Below are positions 1 to 7,818 of a DNA stretch of 64,000 nt, in pieces. Source of the stretch: Acidobacteriota bacterium (GTDB lineage: Bacteria > Acidobacteriota > Vicinamibacteria > Vicinamibacterales > SCN-69-37); contig JADYYY010000005.1 in assembly GCA_020853395.1 (NCBI GenBank), positions 124,001-188,000 on the forward strand, given 5' to 3'. Every line of letters starts with the position of its first letter. Position 1 is the stretch's first letter. The translations under genes and the position numbers were made by a program. Under the pieces are notes generated by a model. The model worked only from the letters and a program-made list of their open reading frames with translations, did no database searches and had not been told where the DNA came from.

Positions 1-1072
1 TGCGCTCCATGGTGACGTCCAGGCGGCTGCCCGAGAGCGTGCTCCTGCGCTGCAGCGGGGCGGACGCTGCGGATGGTGCCGTCACGACCGAGACGGCGGC
101 GGCGGCTTCGCGGGCCTTGGCCTCGGCCGCGCGCTGCGCGTCGGCGATGCGGCGCTGCACTTCGGCCGTGCCCATCTGGATGCCCATGCGGATGCCGAGC
201 ATCCGCTGGTTCACTTCGCCGATGATCCGCTGTTGCTCGGCCTCGGGCAGCGCCGCGAACTCCTCCTGCGACGCGAACTGCTGCATGATCTCGCGCCGGA
301 TCGGCATCATGTCGATGGCGATCCGCTCGTCAGGGCTGGGCGGCGCGTCGGGCGCGGCCGCGGGCGACGCCGGCGCCGGCGGTCCTTCGGGTGCCGCCGG
401 CGGCTGGCGGTCCGCGGCGGCTCCGCGGCTGGCCGCCTCGGGCGCGCTCGGCGGAGCGGGCGCGCCCGGACCTGCCGGCGCGAGCGCCGGCGCGGGCGGC
501 TCGCCGCGCCGGCCGCGCGCACGATCCGCGCGGCGAGCGTCGTCTGGCGTGCCGGCGCCGGCGACCGGCAGCTCGGGGCCGGCGGCGACGCCGGCCGCCG
601 ACGTGGCGGCCCGGCCGTTGCCGGCCGGCGGCGCGCCGACCGGCGGCATGCCCCGGCCGTCGGGCGGCAAGAATCCGCGCCCGCGGCCGCCACGCCGGCC
701 GCGGAAGCCGTCTCGCAGCTCGACGTTGTTCAGCAGCATCGCGATGCTGCTGAGCGTCTGGGAGGCGGCCGTGGCACTGGCCAACTCCGTGGCCGGCGCC
801 ACGGCCGCCGCGGTCTCACGCGTCGACTGCTGCGCGGTGTCGACCGCGGCCGTCGCATTCGCGAGGTTCATCAGGTACTCGACGCGCTCGCTGAGCTGCG
901 CCGTCACGACCTGCATCCGCTGTGTCAGCTCGCCGGCGAGCAGCTCGGCCTCGTGACGCGCCGCCTCCCGCGCCGCCCTCGCGTTGCTCGTGTAGGCGTA
1001 GAGCGTCAGCGCGCCGAGCGGCACCACCGACAGCAGGAAGAACGCCAAAATCAGCCGCAGACGTAAGCTCAT
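1..1072 (-). CDS. Membrane-anchored sensor-like protein, N-terminal part (cut by window edge)
   Basis: The frame is open from the ATG at 1072 down to the window edge, so at least 357 residues are present and the C-terminus is missing. Residues 5-27 form one hydrophobic segment (LRLILAFFLLSVVPLGALTL), followed by a predicted coiled helix rich in Ala, Glu and Arg (about 30-65). After that comes a very long Pro/Ala/Gly/Arg low-complexity stretch (about 110-250), then another helical Ala/Glu/Arg region. An N-terminal TM followed by a helical extracytoplasmic segment is how many histidine kinases and chemoreceptors begin, but no HAMP, HisKA or HATPase domain is inside the window, so the function is inferred only. 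It starts 12 bases after the xth stop and is probably the last visible gene of that operon. Confidence 0.6.
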   Translation of the reverse strand, partial: MSLRLRLILAFFLLSVVPLGALTLYAYTSNARAAREAARHEAELLAGELTQRMQVVTAQLSERVEYLMNLANATAAVDTAQQSTRETAAAVAPATELASATAASQTLSSIAMLLNNVELRDGFRGRRGGRGRGFLPPDGRGMPPVGAPPAGNGRAATSAAGVAAGPELPVAGAGTPDDARRADRARGRRGEPPAPALAPAGPGAPAPPSAPEAASRGAAADRQPPAAPEGPPAPASPAAAPDAPPSPDERIAIDMMPIRREIMQQFASQEEFAALPEAEQQRIIGEVNQRMLGIRMGIQMGTAEVQRRIADAQRAAEAKAREAAAAVSVVTAPSAASAPLQRRSTLSGSRLDVTMER

Positions 1073-1084
1073 GGCGGCTCCGCC

Positions 1085-1834
1085 TCATCCCTCGAAGGTC
1101 GCGACGACGGGCGCGTGATCGCTCGAGCCGAATTCGCGCATGGAGATCGCCGAGCGAGCCGTGCCCGCCAGCACCGGCGTGGCCAGCACGTAGTCGATGC
1201 GCCAGCCGATGTTGCGCTGGCGCAGGTTGCGCCACGGGGCCCACCAGGTGAAGAGCGCATCGTTGCCGGGATCGAGCGTGCGCCCGACGTCCACGAGCGG
1301 AGCGGAGAGCAGCCGGCCGAAGAGCGCACGCTCCTCGGGGCGCGTGCCGATCTGGTTGGGCTTGCGTTCCTTCGGGTGCACGTCTCGCTCCTCGCGCGCC
1401 ACGTTCAGATCGCCGCAGATGACGAGCGCTCTGCCGGCCGCCAGCGTCGAACCGGCCCAGTCGCCGAGCGCCTCGAGGAACCGGAGCTTCGCGTCGTAGT
1501 CCTTGCCGCCGTTGGGCACGTAGACGGACGCGAGGGTCAGCGGTCCAAGCTCCGCAATCACGATCCGCTCCTCATGGTCGAAAGACGGATGGGCGAAGGC
1601 GGGGCGTTCCGTGAAAAAACTGTGACGCACGAGGAGCGCCACGCCCGAATAGGCGCTCGCGCCATGCCAGTAGCACCAATATCCTCCGGCGGCGAGCAGC
1701 AGCTCGGGCACCTTGCCCTGCGGCGCCTTGATCTCCTGCAGGCAGATCACGTCGGGCGCCTCGCGGCCGATGAGGTCGGCGACCTCCTGCTGCCGCGCGC
1801 GGATGCCGTTCACGTTCCAGGTCGCGATCTTCAC
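1085..1834 (-). CDS. xth: Exodeoxyribonuclease III
   Basis: 249-residue member of the EEP (ExoIII/APE1) nuclease family, which acts as an AP endonuclease and 3'-to-5' exonuclease in base excision repair. Visible family signatures are KIATWNVNGIRAR at the N-terminus, the metal-binding Glu in CLQEIKA, the GDLNVA catalytic Asp/Asn pair, GWRIDYVLA, and the C-terminal SSDHAPV with the catalytic Asp-His. The length matches the family (about 250-270). The frame stays open upstream to 2434, but homology begins exactly at the GTG at 1834. That codon overlaps the stop of the upstream aminotransferase as GTGA, which fixes the start and suggests translational coupling. Confidence 0.95.
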   Translation of the reverse strand: MKIATWNVNGIRARQQEVADLIGREAPDVICLQEIKAPQGKVPELLLAAGGYWCYWHGASAYSGVALLVRHSFFTERPAFAHPSFDHEERIVIAELGPLTLASVYVPNGGKDYDAKLRFLEALGDWAGSTLAAGRALVICGDLNVAREERDVHPKERKPNQIGTRPEERALFGRLLSAPLVDVGRTLDPGNDALFTWWAPWRNLRQRNIGWRIDYVLATPVLAGTARSAISMREFGSSDHAPVVATFEG

Positions 1835-3009
1835 GGTCGGACCATCGCGAGGAGCCCGTCCGCCAGCCGCCGCGCGCCTTCCTCGGCCGTCGCGGCGTCG
1901 GTCACGCCGTAGGACACGCGGATCGCGCAGGACGACTCGCCGAAGACGCGGCCGGGGACGACCGCGACGCCGTGCTCGCGGATCAACCGTTCGGTCAGGA
2001 CGAGCGAGTCCATCGAGGTGAACACCCGCACGAAGAAGTAGAACGCACCGGCCGCGGGCGGCACCTCGCACACCTGCGACGCGCGCCCCAGCTCCCGCTG
2101 CATGATCGCACGAGCCGCCCGCAACGGTCCGAGCTGGCGCTCGGTGTACGGCCGCCCGCAGGCGACCGCCGCGAGCGCGGCGTGCTGCGAGACGGACGGC
2201 GCGCAGATCACCATCGTGTCCTGGATCTTGTCGATCGCCTCCCAGAGCGATTCGGGGATCACCATGTATCCCACCCGCCAGCTCGCGAGGCCGTAGGCCT
2301 TCGACAGCGAGAACAGCGTGATCGTGTGATCCGCCGCGCCGTCGATCGCGCCGGGCGAGAAGTGGCGCTCGGGGCCGTAGACGAAGTACTCGTACGTCTC
2401 GTCGTGCACGTGGAACAGCCCGTGTTCGCGGCACAGCGCGTTGACGCGGCGCAGATCGGATTCCGGGTACACGGCGCCGGTCGGATTGTTCGGCGAGACC
2501 GTCGCGACGGCGCGCGTGCGCGGCGTGATGGCCGCGGCAATCGCCTCCACGTCGAGCTGGTCGCGGTCGGTCGAGCGCACCGCCACCGGCCGCGCTCCCG
2601 CCATCGTCACGGCCATCTCGTGATTGAAGTAGAACGGCACCGGCAGGATGACCTCGTCGCCCGGATCGGTGACGGCGAGCACGGCGTTCATGAACGCGAG
2701 GTTGGCGCCGGCCGTCACGACGACCCGGCTGGCGGGACGCACCGCGATGCCGTTCTCACGCGCGAGCTTGTCCTCGAGCGCGCCGACGAGCGAGGGGAGA
2801 CCTTCGATCGGCCCGTAGTGATGGTCCTCGAGGCTGGTGCCGAACCGGCGTGCCGCCTCGACGGCCTCCGGCGGCGGCGGGTACGACACGAGCCCCTGGC
2901 CGAGCGCGATCGTGCCCGGCGTCTCGGCGATCCACCGCGCGATGATCGGGATCACCGGCGCCTGGACGGCGGCGAGCCGCTGCGATTGAGACGCGGTCGC
3001 CCGGGTCAC
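1831..3009 (-). CDS. Pyridoxal-phosphate aminotransferase, class I/II
   Basis: 392-residue fold-type I aminotransferase of the aspartate aminotransferase group. The cofactor motifs are readable: PNNPTGAVYP (Asn contacting PLP), HDETYEYF (Asp/Tyr) and SLSKAYGLASWRVGY, whose Lys forms the Schiff base. The substrate cannot be read from sequence; aspartate, aromatic amino acids or a kynurenine-type substrate are all possible. The start is the GTG at 3009, seven bases after the GNAT stop, and the stop overlaps the xth start by four bases. It is one of two unrelated-looking aminotransferases bracketing this operon. Confidence 0.92.
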   Translation of the reverse strand: MTRATASQSQRLAAVQAPVIPIIARWIAETPGTIALGQGLVSYPPPPEAVEAARRFGTSLEDHHYGPIEGLPSLVGALEDKLARENGIAVRPASRVVVTAGANLAFMNAVLAVTDPGDEVILPVPFYFNHEMAVTMAGARPVAVRSTDRDQLDVEAIAAAITPRTRAVATVSPNNPTGAVYPESDLRRVNALCREHGLFHVHDETYEYFVYGPERHFSPGAIDGAADHTITLFSLSKAYGLASWRVGYMVIPESLWEAIDKIQDTMVICAPSVSQHAALAAVACGRPYTERQLGPLRAARAIMQRELGRASQVCEVPPAAGAFYFFVRVFTSMDSLVLTERLIREHGVAVVPGRVFGESSCAIRVSYGVTDAATAEEGARRLADGLLAMVRP

Positions 3010-3016
3010 GTGGAGA

Positions 3017-3625
3017 TCAGACGCGGGTCACCTGACGACGGCTGCGATGGGCGTCGAGCACGAACGGCCCGAGCCGTTTGCTCAGGTACACCTTCGAGTC
3101 GAGCAGGTCGGACGCCGGCTCCAGCTTGATCACGTTGAACTGCAGGCTGTCGAGCGTGCCGCGCATGTCGTAGTAGCGGTTCTTCGTCTTGACGACCACG
3201 ACGTCGTAGCCCTGGGCGACGGCCCACACTTCCTGCTCTTCGGTGAGCGCGCGGAAGTGGCCCTGGCCCCGCCAATCCATGCGCGTTGCGCCGAGCCAGT
3301 TGTAGAGCACGCGCTCCCCGTCGAAGTCGATCACGTCGCGGAGCCGGTCGACGAGGTCCGCGAGCTTCGGATCGGTTTCGTTGGGCCGCAGCTCGTGCGA
3401 CACCTTGTACGAGACCGGCACGATCGCGGAGCCGTCCTCCGGAGACGGCGCCTCGGCCATCAGGATCTGCGCCTCGCGGCCTTCCAGCCGCTGCATGATC
3501 TCGTTGGCGGTCTTCCGGGTGGGGAACTCGTTGAAGAACTCCTCGATGTACGCGATCTCGAGCGCGCCCTGCTGCAGCGGGTATTCGCGAATCGAGTAGT
3601 GGAATCTGGTCACTGCCGAATTCAT
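3017..3625 (-). CDS. GNAT-family N-acetyltransferase
   Basis: 202 residues. The C-terminal half has the GNAT pattern: a beta strand (LYNWLGATRM), then the acetyl-CoA loop WRGQGHFRALTEEQEVWA with its R-x-x-G-x-x/A arrangement, then the strand YDVVVVKTKNRY and an Asn-containing helix. The N-terminal half (about 1-80) is a less typical alpha/beta region. The substrate is unknown. The ATG at 3625 overlaps the malQ stop as ATGA, so it is translationally coupled. Placement between a glucanotransferase and an aminotransferase does not define a pathway. Confidence 0.85.
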   Translation of the reverse strand: MNSAVTRFHYSIREYPLQQGALEIAYIEEFFNEFPTRKTANEIMQRLEGREAQILMAEAPSPEDGSAIVPVSYKVSHELRPNETDPKLADLVDRLRDVIDFDGERVLYNWLGATRMDWRGQGHFRALTEEQEVWAVAQGYDVVVVKTKNRYYDMRGTLDSLQFNVIKLEPASDLLDSKVYLSKRLGPFVLDAHRSRRQVTRV

Positions 3626-5238
3626 CCCTCCGACGTCACGTCCTGCGACTTCGGGGGATTAGTGTAATCCGAGGCCGGCAGCCGGCCAGTCGCCTCGGCG
3701 AGCGCTCGCCCGAATCGCGCCCGCTCCACGGCATCGTCGACGTCGTTCACGCGATCGACGAACCAGGGCAGGCACCAGCGCCAGTTCTCGGGCCCCACCG
3801 TGCCGGGCGTGTTGATGCGGCCGGGCCAGCCGAAGAAATCCTGCACGGGGAGAAAGACCTCGTTCGACCCGGCGCGATACGCGAGCTCGATCAGCCGGTC
3901 GCGCAGCGCCTCGCTCCAGCGACACTCCGGATCGGTGAGGCCGCTCGCGGCGAGCAGCGGCAACGCCAGCATCGCGCGGCGTTCCTCGAGCGGTGCGGTC
4001 GCCCACCACAGCGGCAGCGGCTCGGTGTCGTGGGTGCCGGTCATGGCGGCCGAGACGGGAGGATAGGTGGCCGGGTCGACGAACGGCTGGCCGTCGGCGT
4101 GCCAGTCGCGCTCCCACCGGATCACCTTGCAGCCTGGAATGCCGAGCCGGGCGAGCGACGGACGCAGGAAGTCGGGCACGACGCCGAGGTCCTCGGCGAT
4201 GAGCGCGAGCCCGCTCTGCTGGAGCGCGCGGAGCACCGCTTCGCCCTGCGCCACCTGCGCGGCTTCCCCTTCAGGGCTGAAGAACGGCACGCCCCCGGGC
4301 GGCCGGCCGTAGGTGCGGTAGATGCCGATGACATGGTCGACGCGCAGGCCGTCGTACAACGCCGCCATCCGTCGGCCGCGCTGGAACGTCCACGCGTACC
4401 CGCTCGCGGCAATCGCGTCCCAGCGGTAGGTCGGCAGCCCCCAGTCCTGGCCGGTCTCGCTGAACGCATCGGGCGGCACGCCGGCCGACACGTCGAGCAG
4501 GTACTCGCCGGCGCGCGCCCAGACCTCCGGGCTCTGCAGGTTCGCGACGAACGGGAGATCGCCGTAGACGGCGACGCCCGCCGCGCGCGCCGCTTCGCGG
4601 CCGCGCTGCCACTGCGTTTCGGCGATCCATTGCCAGTACTGATGGCGCAGCAGATCGTCGGCGAGCTCGCGCCGCGCACGATCGAGCGCGGCCGGATCGC
4701 GATCGCGCAGCGCCGCCGGCCACTCGCGCCACGACGCCTGGCCGTGGGCCGACGACAGCGCCTGGAAGAGCGCGTAGTCGTCGAGCCAGGCGTGCTCGCG
4801 CTCCGCATACGCCGCGAGCGCGGCGGCACGTCCTGTCTTGCGCCGCCATTCGCGGCGAAGGAACGCGTCGAACGCGAGCGCGAGCGCCTCGTGCTTGGCC
4901 GTGCGCACCGCGTCGTAGTCCACGGCTGGCGCGTCGCGCGCGGCGGCCAGGGCGGCGCGCGCGCGAGCGGACAGCGCGCGCTCGCCTCCCGCGTGCGTGA
5001 AGTCGCGAACGTCACGCACGCTGATGTAGATGGGATCGATCGAGAGCGTCGAGGTGGCCGAATACGGCGACGTCTCTCCCGCCGGCAGCGTGCCGAGCGG
5101 CAACACCATCACCCGGCTGAATCCTCCGCGAGCCAGCCACGACGTCAGCCGCGGCAGATCCCCGATTTCACCGATCCCCCAGCTCTCGGACGAGCGTATG
5201 GAGAACAGCGGCAGGCTCAACCCGACATGCCGGCTCAT
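3622..5238 (-). CDS. malQ: 4-alpha-glucanotransferase (GH77)
   Basis: 538-residue amylomaltase that transfers alpha-1,4-glucan segments between maltooligosaccharides or glycogen. GH77 features are all present: the N-terminal LSIRSSESWGIGEIGDL-like opening, the nucleophile Asp301 in RVDHVIG, the acid/base Glu349 in LIAEDLGVVP, and the transition-state His/Asp in THDTEP around residue 403-404. The length is the short, single-domain bacterial type. The ATG at 5238 overlaps the stop of the upstream aminotransferase (ATGA). Cytoplasmic; no signal peptide. Confidence 0.96.
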   Translation of the reverse strand: MSRHVGLSLPLFSIRSSESWGIGEIGDLPRLTSWLARGGFSRVMVLPLGTLPAGETSPYSATSTLSIDPIYISVRDVRDFTHAGGERALSARARAALAAARDAPAVDYDAVRTAKHEALALAFDAFLRREWRRKTGRAAALAAYAEREHAWLDDYALFQALSSAHGQASWREWPAALRDRDPAALDRARRELADDLLRHQYWQWIAETQWQRGREAARAAGVAVYGDLPFVANLQSPEVWARAGEYLLDVSAGVPPDAFSETGQDWGLPTYRWDAIAASGYAWTFQRGRRMAALYDGLRVDHVIGIYRTYGRPPGGVPFFSPEGEAAQVAQGEAVLRALQQSGLALIAEDLGVVPDFLRPSLARLGIPGCKVIRWERDWHADGQPFVDPATYPPVSAAMTGTHDTEPLPLWWATAPLEERRAMLALPLLAASGLTDPECRWSEALRDRLIELAYRAGSNEVFLPVQDFFGWPGRINTPGTVGPENWRWCLPWFVDRVNDVDDAVERARFGRALAEATGRLPASDYTNPPKSQDVTSEG

Positions 5239-6413
5239 CTCGCACCGTGGCCCGCGACGACGGGCAGCAGCCGGGCGACGGCCGCCTCGAATCGCGCGGG
5301 CTCGGGCAGGAGGCTCACGACGAGGTACGCCTCGCCGGGGAAGTCGAAGAAATATCCAGGATGCACGAGCACCTGCGCCTCCTCGACCGCACGCAGCACG
5401 AGCGTTTCCTCCGACGACGTGGCCGGCACACGAAGGAGAGCGGACCAGCCGCCCTCAGGCTCGAGAAGCGTGACGGACGGGTGCCGGGCGACGGCCGCCC
5501 TCAGCGTGCCGAGGTTCCGGATCAGCCTCTCGGTGATGCGCCGGCGCATCTCCACGCCCGACTCGACGAGCGCCGCGGCCGCAATCTGCACCGGCGTCGC
5601 CACCGACAGGTAGGTATCGGCGACGAGCTCGAGCCGCTCGCGCGCCGCATCCTTCAGATCGGCTGGCCCGCTCATCGCCATCCACGCCAGCTTGAGCTGG
5701 GGCAGCGCGGCCGATTTCGACAGCCCGCCCAGGGTGAACGTCAGCGCACGCGACGCGTGCCCCGCAAACGACGCGGCCGTGCGGCGCGGGCTCAGCCGGT
5801 AGTCGCCGAACACCTCGTCTGCCACGATCGCCATGTCGCGATCGGCCGCGAGCCTCGTCAGCCAATCGCGCTCGTCGTCCTGGATCATCGAGCCGGTCGG
5901 GTTGTTCGGGCTCACGACGAGGACGGCACGCACGCGCGGCGTCAGGGCGCGCTCGAGATCCGCCCGATCGATCCGCCAGCCGGCGAGCGGGTCCAGCCGG
6001 TATGGCGCCAGCTCGATGCCCTCCAGACCGGCCAGCAGCTCGAACAGCGGATAGCTCGGCCGAGGGACGAGCACGCGGTCGCCCGGATCGCAGAGCAACT
6101 TGAACAGGAACGCGTAGGCCTCGCTCGTGCTGGCCGTGAGGACCAGATCCGCCGGCGATACGTTGGCGCCCTGACGAGCGTAGGAAGCGGCCACCGCTTC
6201 CCGAGCCTCGACGTGCCCCAGCGGATCCGGCCGATAGACCACGCCGCGCGGATCCGCGAGCGCGCCCAGCAGTCCGCGAGGACAGGTCAGCCCGGTCATC
6301 GTCGGGTTCGTCTCCGTCAGATCGTCGAAGAGGCCTCCCGCCGCCCGCGTGCGCGCCACCAACCCGGCGAGAGCGTTCGGCGTCAAATGGGACGGCAGCC
6401 GCGACGAGAACAC
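5235..6413 (-). CDS. Pyridoxal-phosphate aminotransferase, class I/II
   Basis: 392 residues with the fold-type I signatures SPNNPTGSM, DEVFGDYR and GGLSKSAALPQLKLAWM (PLP Lys within LSKS). It resembles the alanine/valine-type class I aminotransferases more than the aspartate ones, but the substrate is not determined. The start is a GTG at 6413. A -10-like TAAGCT lies only six bases upstream and no Shine-Dalgarno is visible, so a leaderless message is likely. It is the first gene of the minus-strand operon that continues through malQ, the acetyltransferase, the second aminotransferase, xth and the partial sensor. Confidence 0.9.
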   Translation of the reverse strand: MFSSRLPSHLTPNALAGLVARTRAAGGLFDDLTETNPTMTGLTCPRGLLGALADPRGVVYRPDPLGHVEAREAVAASYARQGANVSPADLVLTASTSEAYAFLFKLLCDPGDRVLVPRPSYPLFELLAGLEGIELAPYRLDPLAGWRIDRADLERALTPRVRAVLVVSPNNPTGSMIQDDERDWLTRLAADRDMAIVADEVFGDYRLSPRRTAASFAGHASRALTFTLGGLSKSAALPQLKLAWMAMSGPADLKDAARERLELVADTYLSVATPVQIAAAALVESGVEMRRRITERLIRNLGTLRAAVARHPSVTLLEPEGGWSALLRVPATSSEETLVLRAVEEAQVLVHPGYFFDFPGEAYLVVSLLPEPARFEAAVARLLPVVAGHGAR

Positions 6414-6419
6414 GCGATC

Positions 6420-6429
6420 AGCTTAGACT
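6420..6429. promoter_or_regulatory. Overlapping divergent -10 elements between aminotransferase and M16 peptidase
   Basis: Only 35 bases separate the two start codons. TAGACT (6424-6429) reads rightward as a -10 for the M16 gene, which also has AAGGAG about seven bases before its ATG. TAAGCT (6420-6425) reads leftward as a -10 for the aminotransferase, six bases before its GTG and 18 bases from a TTGGTG -35-like hexamer. The two hexamers share bases 6424-6425. Rightward -35 is weak. Seen in sequence; promoter activity is inferred. Confidence 0.5.
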
Positions 6430-6448
6430 GTCCCCAAGGAGCCCACCA

Positions 6449-7810
6449 ATGTCGAGAAGCCTCCCGGTCGCGATGGCCGCGATCGTCGTCGCGACGCTGA
6501 GCTGGCCCACGGCCGCCCGGCAGACGACGCCGGCCTTGTCGGTGCCGTACACGAAGTTCACGCTGCCGAACGGTCTGACCGTCATCCTGCACGAGGACCA
6601 CAGCGTCCCGAAGATCGCGGTGAACGTCTGGTACCACGTCGGGTCGGCCAACGAGAAGCCGGGCCGCACGGGCTTCGCGCATCTCTTCGAGCACCTGATG
6701 TTCGAGGGCTCGAAGCACGTCAAGGAGGGGGAGTTCGACACGCTGCTCGAGGCGGTCGGGGGCACGAACAACGGGTCGACGACGAGCGATCGGACGAACT
6801 ACTACGAGGTCGTGCCGTCGAACGCGCTCGACACCGCGCTCTTCCTCGAGTCCGACCGCATGGGCTACCTGCTCGACGTCGTCACGCCGTCCACCGTCGA
6901 CGGGCAGCGCGACGTCGTGAAGAACGAGCGGCGCCAGCGATACGAGAACGCGCCCTACGGCATGGCGTACCCGCGGATCGGCGAGCTGATGTATCCGCCG
7001 AATCATCCGTATCACTGGCCGACGATCGGCTACATGGACGACCTGACGGCCGCCAGCCACGAGGACGTCGTCGAGTTCTTCAAGAAGTACTACGCGCCGG
7101 GCAACGCGAGCCTCGTCATCGCGGGCGACATCGATCCGGCGGCGGCGCGCAAGCGCGTGGAGTACTGGTTCGGAGACGTCAAGGCCGGTCCGAAAGTCGA
7201 GCCGCTCGCCGTGCCGCCCGCCTCGCTCTCGTCGGTGGTCAAGGAGACGCTGACCGACCAGGTCCAGCTCCCGCGGATCTACCTCGGCTGGCCGACGCCC
7301 GCGCTCTACGCCACGGGCGATGCCGATCTCGATCTGGTGAGCGGCGTGCTGGCGAACGGCAAGAACTCCCGCTTGTACAAACGCCTGGTGTTCGACATGC
7401 AGCTCGCGCAGGACGTATCGGCCGCGCAGTACTCGTCGCGCTACGGCTCGATCTACCTCATCACCGTGACGGCACGTCCCTCTTCCGATCCGCCCGCGGC
7501 CGTGCTCGCCCGCCTGACCGGCATCGTCGACGAGGAGCTGGGGAAACTGCGGCAGGCGGCGCCGGACGCGCGTGAGGTCGACCGCGTGAAGAACCAGTAC
7601 GAGGCGTCGTTCCTGAGCGAGATGGAAACGGTCGAGGGCAAGGCCGATCGGCTGAACGGCTACTACGTGAACACGGGCAATCCCGACTACTTCGCGCAGG
7701 ACTTCGCCCGGTATCAGGCGCTGCGGCCCGCCGACGTGCAGGCGGCGGTGAGGCAGTGGCTGCCGGCCGATCGCCGGCTGGAGCTGTCGGTCGTTCCGGC
7801 CGGAAAGTGA
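6449..7810 (+). CDS. M16 zinc peptidase, catalytic subunit
   Basis: 453 residues with an N-terminal signal peptide (about 1-24, cleavage near TAARQ). The inverted zinc motif HLFEH lies at residues 78-82, and the downstream ligand Glu is in VVKNERRQRYEN near residue 160. It is therefore a probable active periplasmic metallopeptidase of the M16B/processing-peptidase type. The following gene is a partner lacking the zinc site but having the Arg/Tyr-type C-terminal motif; such pairs form heterodimeric M16B proteases. AAGGAG lies seven bases before the ATG. Its natural substrate is unknown. Confidence 0.93.
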   Translation: MSRSLPVAMAAIVVATLSWPTAARQTTPALSVPYTKFTLPNGLTVILHEDHSVPKIAVNVWYHVGSANEKPGRTGFAHLFEHLMFEGSKHVKEGEFDTLLEAVGGTNNGSTTSDRTNYYEVVPSNALDTALFLESDRMGYLLDVVTPSTVDGQRDVVKNERRQRYENAPYGMAYPRIGELMYPPNHPYHWPTIGYMDDLTAASHEDVVEFFKKYYAPGNASLVIAGDIDPAAARKRVEYWFGDVKAGPKVEPLAVPPASLSSVVKETLTDQVQLPRIYLGWPTPALYATGDADLDLVSGVLANGKNSRLYKRLVFDMQLAQDVSAAQYSSRYGSIYLITVTARPSSDPPAAVLARLTGIVDEELGKLRQAAPDAREVDRVKNQYEASFLSEMETVEGKADRLNGYYVNTGNPDYFAQDFARYQALRPADVQAAVRQWLPADRRLELSVVPAGK

Positions 7811-7818
7811 GCGCCGCC

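Noticed and set aside
1835-2434. N-terminal extension of the xth frame
   Set aside because: The stretch overlaps the aminotransferase in another frame and lacks exonuclease homology; the conserved N-terminus starts at the GTG at 1834.
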